This document shows, one piece after another, positions 61,483 through 64,000 of a DNA stretch of 64,000 nt; within the stretch, counting starts at the first letter, position 1, and each line of letters begins with the position of its first letter. The notes under the pieces are model-generated. The model was not told the origin of the DNA. It was given only the letters and a program-made list of their open reading frames with translations, and did not search any database. The position numbers were made by a program, and so were the translations under genes. The stretch is from Acidobacteriota bacterium (GTDB taxonomy: Bacteria > Acidobacteriota > Terriglobia > Terriglobales > Acidobacteriaceae), in the NCBI GenBank assembly GCA_021813745.1, contig JAKAJO010000025.1, positions 22,343-86,342 on the forward strand. Direction: 5' to 3'.

Positions 61483-62337
61483 CTATATGGCCCGGATGAT
61501 TGCCGCGGTAAGCAGACCGCCCATCCCTATTCCATGGCCGCCCGTATGGCCGGAGAAGAGCGTGGCCGTCATGGTTGGGATCTTGAGCAGGACAAAGCCA
61601 GCAACAAAGCACAGAATGAGCAGTCCCGGCATAAGGGTGACAAGGACTTTAGGATCGCCGAGATTCATTGCCCCGCTCGTTAGATAGGAGATAAGCAAAT
61701 GGCTCATCACGCTCATAGTCGCCGCCGCCACGACCTTGTAGAACTCGAAGCCCAGAAAGGCTCGGAGCCAACCCCAGAAGAGGAAGTCGGTCTTGTCGAA
61801 GACCATCCACGGTATGAATACAGGTCCAACCAGGCCAATCACGGTTGCGGCTACCGCTCCATAGGCGATGATGACCCCAATAATGGCAGTCAGAACGCTG
61901 AGGATGATCTGCACGGTATAGGTGCACAGCAACGTGTAGGGTTCTGTGAAGGACGGCGAAAGAGTCCCTATCTTGCTTAGAGTTTCACGGATTGTGTTCT
62001 GCACTTCCTGGGTCGAGTCGCTTCCGATGGTATCGACCAGGCTGCTGGTTCCCCCGCTGACGAAGCCTTTAAGCGAGTACCCGATGCCCGGAATCGCTCC
62101 GTCGTAGAACTTCACGAAGCAGTATGAGAAGGTGATGAGCAGGAAGAAGCTCAGGAACTTCCCCATGTTGAAGCCGGGGCCGCCCTGGGCGGAGGCGAGC
62201 GCCTCCTGGACGCCGAACCAGACGAGCATGATCGTAGCGAGCGCAATCACCATCCGTAATCCAAGCGCGTCGACGGATGGAGCGGCTGTCGCCGTCAGGT
62301 TGTCGCAGCCGTTCTTGATCAGAATGAGGAAATCCAT
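61483..62337 (-). CDS. trbL: TrbL/VirB6-type polytopic membrane protein
   Basis: 284 residues with about six membrane helices (LGLRMVIALATIMLVWFG; FLSFFLLITFSYCFVKFYDG; VQIILSVLTAIIGVIIAYGA; VIGLVGPVFIPWMVF; MPGLLILCFVAGFVLL) and a Gly-rich C-terminus (GHTGGHGIGMGGLLTAA). A central periplasmic loop lies at about 80-130. This is the VirB6/TrbL topology, forming part of the inner-membrane channel. AAAGGAG is upstream of the ATG. Confidence 0.88.
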   Translation of the reverse strand: MDFLILIKNGCDNLTATAAPSVDALGLRMVIALATIMLVWFGVQEALASAQGGPGFNMGKFLSFFLLITFSYCFVKFYDGAIPGIGYSLKGFVSGGTSSLVDTIGSDSTQEVQNTIRETLSKIGTLSPSFTEPYTLLCTYTVQIILSVLTAIIGVIIAYGAVAATVIGLVGPVFIPWMVFDKTDFLFWGWLRAFLGFEFYKVVAAATMSVMSHLLISYLTSGAMNLGDPKVLVTLMPGLLILCFVAGFVLLKIPTMTATLFSGHTGGHGIGMGGLLTAAIIRAI

Positions 62338-62355
62338 CGCCGCCGCTCCTTTCCC

Positions 62356-63165
62356 TCAGTAATGGAAGGCCCACTGCGTCCCCGAAGTGGTCTGCTGTGG
62401 GGTGACCGTATTGAAGGTCTGCTGGTAGTTGTTACCAGCCTGGAAGAGCGCCTTCAGGTTGTCCTGTTGTGTCTTCTGGCCGATGAGCTGCTGAAGCGCC
62501 TGCGCCTGCAGAATCTGGTTGGTCTCCTGCTGTGTGCGCAATTCGATCAGGAGAGCCTGGTTGATGCGTTGCAGAGTCGCCATCTCGGTGTGTTGTGAAG
62601 GGTCCGTGGAATGGCTAGCTGCTTCAAGCTGGCTGATATCGAACTCCCGTTGGACGGAGTTTGCCCGGATGGTCCCGATAGTTTGCAGGCTGCTTGCGCT
62701 CACCGCATCCGCGAGATCGACTGTCGCGCCCTGGGCTGCAATGATCTGCTGGCCTTGGCTGCTGAGCGAACTGTACCCACCAATCTGAGCCGTGTGTGGA
62801 ATACTGGCCGCCTGATTCGCCCCGACGGCGCCATAGCCAGTCGCTGCGGCATTCATCCACACAGCGGCGTTGCCGTAGGTGTTTGCAGGCTGCATCAGAA
62901 CAGCCCACTGCTGGCGTCCCAGATTACTGAAGGAGCCATACAGCGTCTGAGGGAGACTTGCCATCTGCTGGGCGAGGTTGTAGGCAGCAATGATGTTCTG
63001 CGTGGTTTGCACCGTGGTCGTGTAGAGCTGACTCGCCTGAAGAATCTGCTGCACGGCGTGGGCTGATTGTGTGGGATCGAAGACGATCCCCGAACCGAAT
63101 TGAGCGTACGTCACCTGTGCGGCTGTTGCCCAGACAATAGCCGCAAAGAGCAATGTTCTTTTCAT
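62356..63165 (-). CDS. trbJ: TrbJ/VirB5-type periplasmic pilus-tip protein
   Basis: 269 residues with a signal peptide (KRTLLFAAIVWATAAQVTYA), then FGSGIVFDPTQSAHAVQQIL and a long Gln/Ala-rich helical body (TVQTTQNIIAAYNLAQQMAS; LRTQQETNQILQAQALQQLI), as in TrbJ/VirB5. These proteins sit at the pilus tip and act in mating-pair contact. It lies 18 bases upstream of trbL on the minus strand. Confidence 0.87.
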   Translation of the reverse strand: MKRTLLFAAIVWATAAQVTYAQFGSGIVFDPTQSAHAVQQILQASQLYTTTVQTTQNIIAAYNLAQQMASLPQTLYGSFSNLGRQQWAVLMQPANTYGNAAVWMNAAATGYGAVGANQAASIPHTAQIGGYSSLSSQGQQIIAAQGATVDLADAVSASSLQTIGTIRANSVQREFDISQLEAASHSTDPSQHTEMATLQRINQALLIELRTQQETNQILQAQALQQLIGQKTQQDNLKALFQAGNNYQQTFNTVTPQQTTSGTQWAFHY

Positions 63166-63180
63166 GACTCTCCTTCCGCG

Positions 63181-63429
63181 CTATTCCTTAGCGCGCTCGT
63201 CCTGAAGTTGTTTCCCGACCTCCTCCAACTTCTTCTTTTCGTCGGCACACTTTGGACTGAGTGTAGGTGGTACTTTCAGATACTCAGCGGAGCAGTCAGC
63301 TTGAAACTGCGCCCCGAGTTGGTTGTATTCCTTCTGGAGCGCATCGACCTTGGCCTGATGGCTCTGGCATCCAGCAAGGGCGAACGTGAGAATTGCTGAA
63401 AGTGCAAAGAACCGGATCGTGTTGTACAT
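63181..63429 (-). CDS. Small lipoprotein of the Trb operon (TrbK/VirB7-like position)
   Basis: 82 residues with a clear lipobox: FALSAILTFALAGC, predicted lipidation at Cys20. The mature part is a charged helix (KVDALQKEYNQLGAQFQ) and a second cysteine pair (DCSAEY, PKCADE). A small lipoprotein between TrbI and TrbJ is in the TrbK/VirB7 position, where it may stabilise the outer-membrane ring or act in entry exclusion. Identity beyond that is not supported. Confidence 0.75.
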   Translation of the reverse strand: MYNTIRFFALSAILTFALAGCQSHQAKVDALQKEYNQLGAQFQADCSAEYLKVPPTLSPKCADEKKKLEEVGKQLQDERAKE

Positions 63430-63438
63430 GCGGACTCC

Positions 63439-64000
63439 TTAAAACGTCTGTGGAATGGTGTGGTTCTCGTAGGCAGGCAGCAGCATATCCTGCATGAAGT
63501 AAACCTTGACGCGGTGCCCCTCGCGGATCGTGATCGTCGGGGGTATTGCAAGTAACTGGTCCAGAACCGTTGTCGCCGATTGCGAGATGCTCGAAGCTGC
63601 GCCGGTGGTGAATGCCTGGGAGCCGCTCGTCGTAATCATCCCGCCACCCTGAGCAATCTGGCCTGCGCCGGAGATGACGCCCAGCACAATCGAAGTTCCA
63701 AAGATTGCGAGATAGTGGTTGTTGACTTTGTCCTTGACTCCCTCCTCGCCGATCTGGTCGAGGCCATGGAACTGATCGAGATCGACTGAGTATCCATCGG
63801 GCATGATTAGCCGATGAAAGACAATTGCGATGCGGCGCTGCTGCCCGAAGCCGGAGCCGCCGATCTTGCGCGCTTCGCCCAACACGATCGTTCCGTCGGG
63901 AATCAGCACGTGCTGGCGATCGTGCGAATAGAGAGGATTCGACACGAGCACCTTCACAGGCCCGGCGGCATCTCCATCCAGACGATTGAATCGTCTGGAT
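63439..64000 (-). CDS. trbI: TrbI/VirB10-type channel protein, C-terminal part (5' end outside window)
   Basis: The frame stays open from the stop at 63,439 to the window edge, so GTG 63,957 is internal. The visible 186 residues carry the VirB10 C-terminal beta domain: DGDAAGPVKVLVSNPLYSHD, HVLIPDGTIVLGEARKIGG, RRIAIVFHRLIMPDGYSVDL and the antenna region (NNHYLAIFGTSIVLGVISGA), ending TITIREGHRVKVYFMQDMLL. VirB10/TrbI spans both membranes and gates the channel. Confidence 0.9.
   Translation of the reverse strand, partial: SRRFNRLDGDAAGPVKVLVSNPLYSHDRQHVLIPDGTIVLGEARKIGGSGFGQQRRIAIVFHRLIMPDGYSVDLDQFHGLDQIGEEGVKDKVNNHYLAIFGTSIVLGVISGAGQIAQGGGMITTSGSQAFTTGAASSISQSATTVLDQLLAIPPTITIREGHRVKVYFMQDMLLPAYENHTIPQTF
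63976..64000. repeat. Perfect 12-bp-arm palindrome inside trbI
   Basis: ATCCAGACGATT (63,976-63,987) and AATCGTCTGGAT (63,989-64,000) are exact inverted copies around one central base, within the coding sequence before the VirB10 core. It may extend past the window edge. It could be a protein-binding site or an RNA hairpin, or simply chance. Confidence 0.6.

Noticed and set aside
1..64000. CRISPR array
   Set aside because: No set of regularly spaced identical repeats was seen; Cas4-like motifs at 32.9 kb belong to a stand-alone TM0106-type protein.

Overview
The window reads as a piece of an Acidobacteriota-type chromosome (a Terriglobales/Acidobacteriaceae-like soil bacterium) carrying one end of a large integrative and conjugative element (ICE). 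The organism is inferred from gene content only: dnaE2, an ArsR-linked YbhGFSR-type exporter, an Ehr-like Hyf operon, a sigma/ZAS anti-sigma pair and TrbB/F/J/L/I-type conjugation genes with a MobF relaxase. I could run no database search.

Bases 1-17,490 look like host chromosome. They hold the 3' end of dnaE2, a decayed lipocalin-like gene, an ArsR-controlled efflux operon (ArsR, TolC, HlyD, double ABC ATPase, two ABC-2 permeases; 1,601-8,555), a broken IS3 transposase, and a second ArsR gene with a repeated operator. That ArsR precedes a six-gene membrane complex operon (hyfB-C-E-F-G-I-like; 9,747-16,934). The large subunit of this complex has serines where [NiFe]-hydrogenases have metal-binding cysteines, so it is probably an energy-converting hydrogenase-related (Ehr) complex and not a hydrogenase. 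A dead IS5-type transposase follows.

At 17,495-17,539 lies the 3' half of a tRNA-Asp on the minus strand, cut exactly at the anticodon loop. This is what a tyrosine-recombinase element leaves at the end away from the intact tRNA. Its polarity places the element to the right, so 17,540-64,000 is inferred to be ICE DNA.

The first part of the element (17.6-35.5 kb) is cargo. It contains a large KAP P-loop NTPase, an HxlR regulator, a sigma/anti-sigma pair, a zinc-ribbon/Sel1 membrane protein, a secreted orphan, an FRG-domain protein, a CHAT protease translationally coupled to an S41 protease, a TM0106-type RecB/RNase H-like nuclease and a DUF4917 (SIR2-like) protein. Several of these families are known or suspected in anti-phage defence.

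From 35.9 to 64 kb nearly everything is on the minus strand, read from 64 kb downwards. First come mating-pore genes (TrbI/VirB10, a lipoprotein, TrbJ, TrbL, TrbF), SSB, TrbB/VirB11, small mobilisation proteins beside a repeat-rich possible oriT, a TraD/TrwB coupling protein and a MobF relaxase-helicase. Then comes a defence block: a YhcG nuclease followed by a tightly packed SNF2 helicase - DUF2130 - SIR2 - HerA - KTSC - Mod - Res series. The ICE housekeeping genes ArdC, a small conserved protein and ParB end the run. The defence block therefore sits inside the transfer/maintenance backbone. The SNF2-DUF2130-SIR2-HerA-Mod-Res series and the CHAT-S41 pair are the best candidates for undescribed systems.
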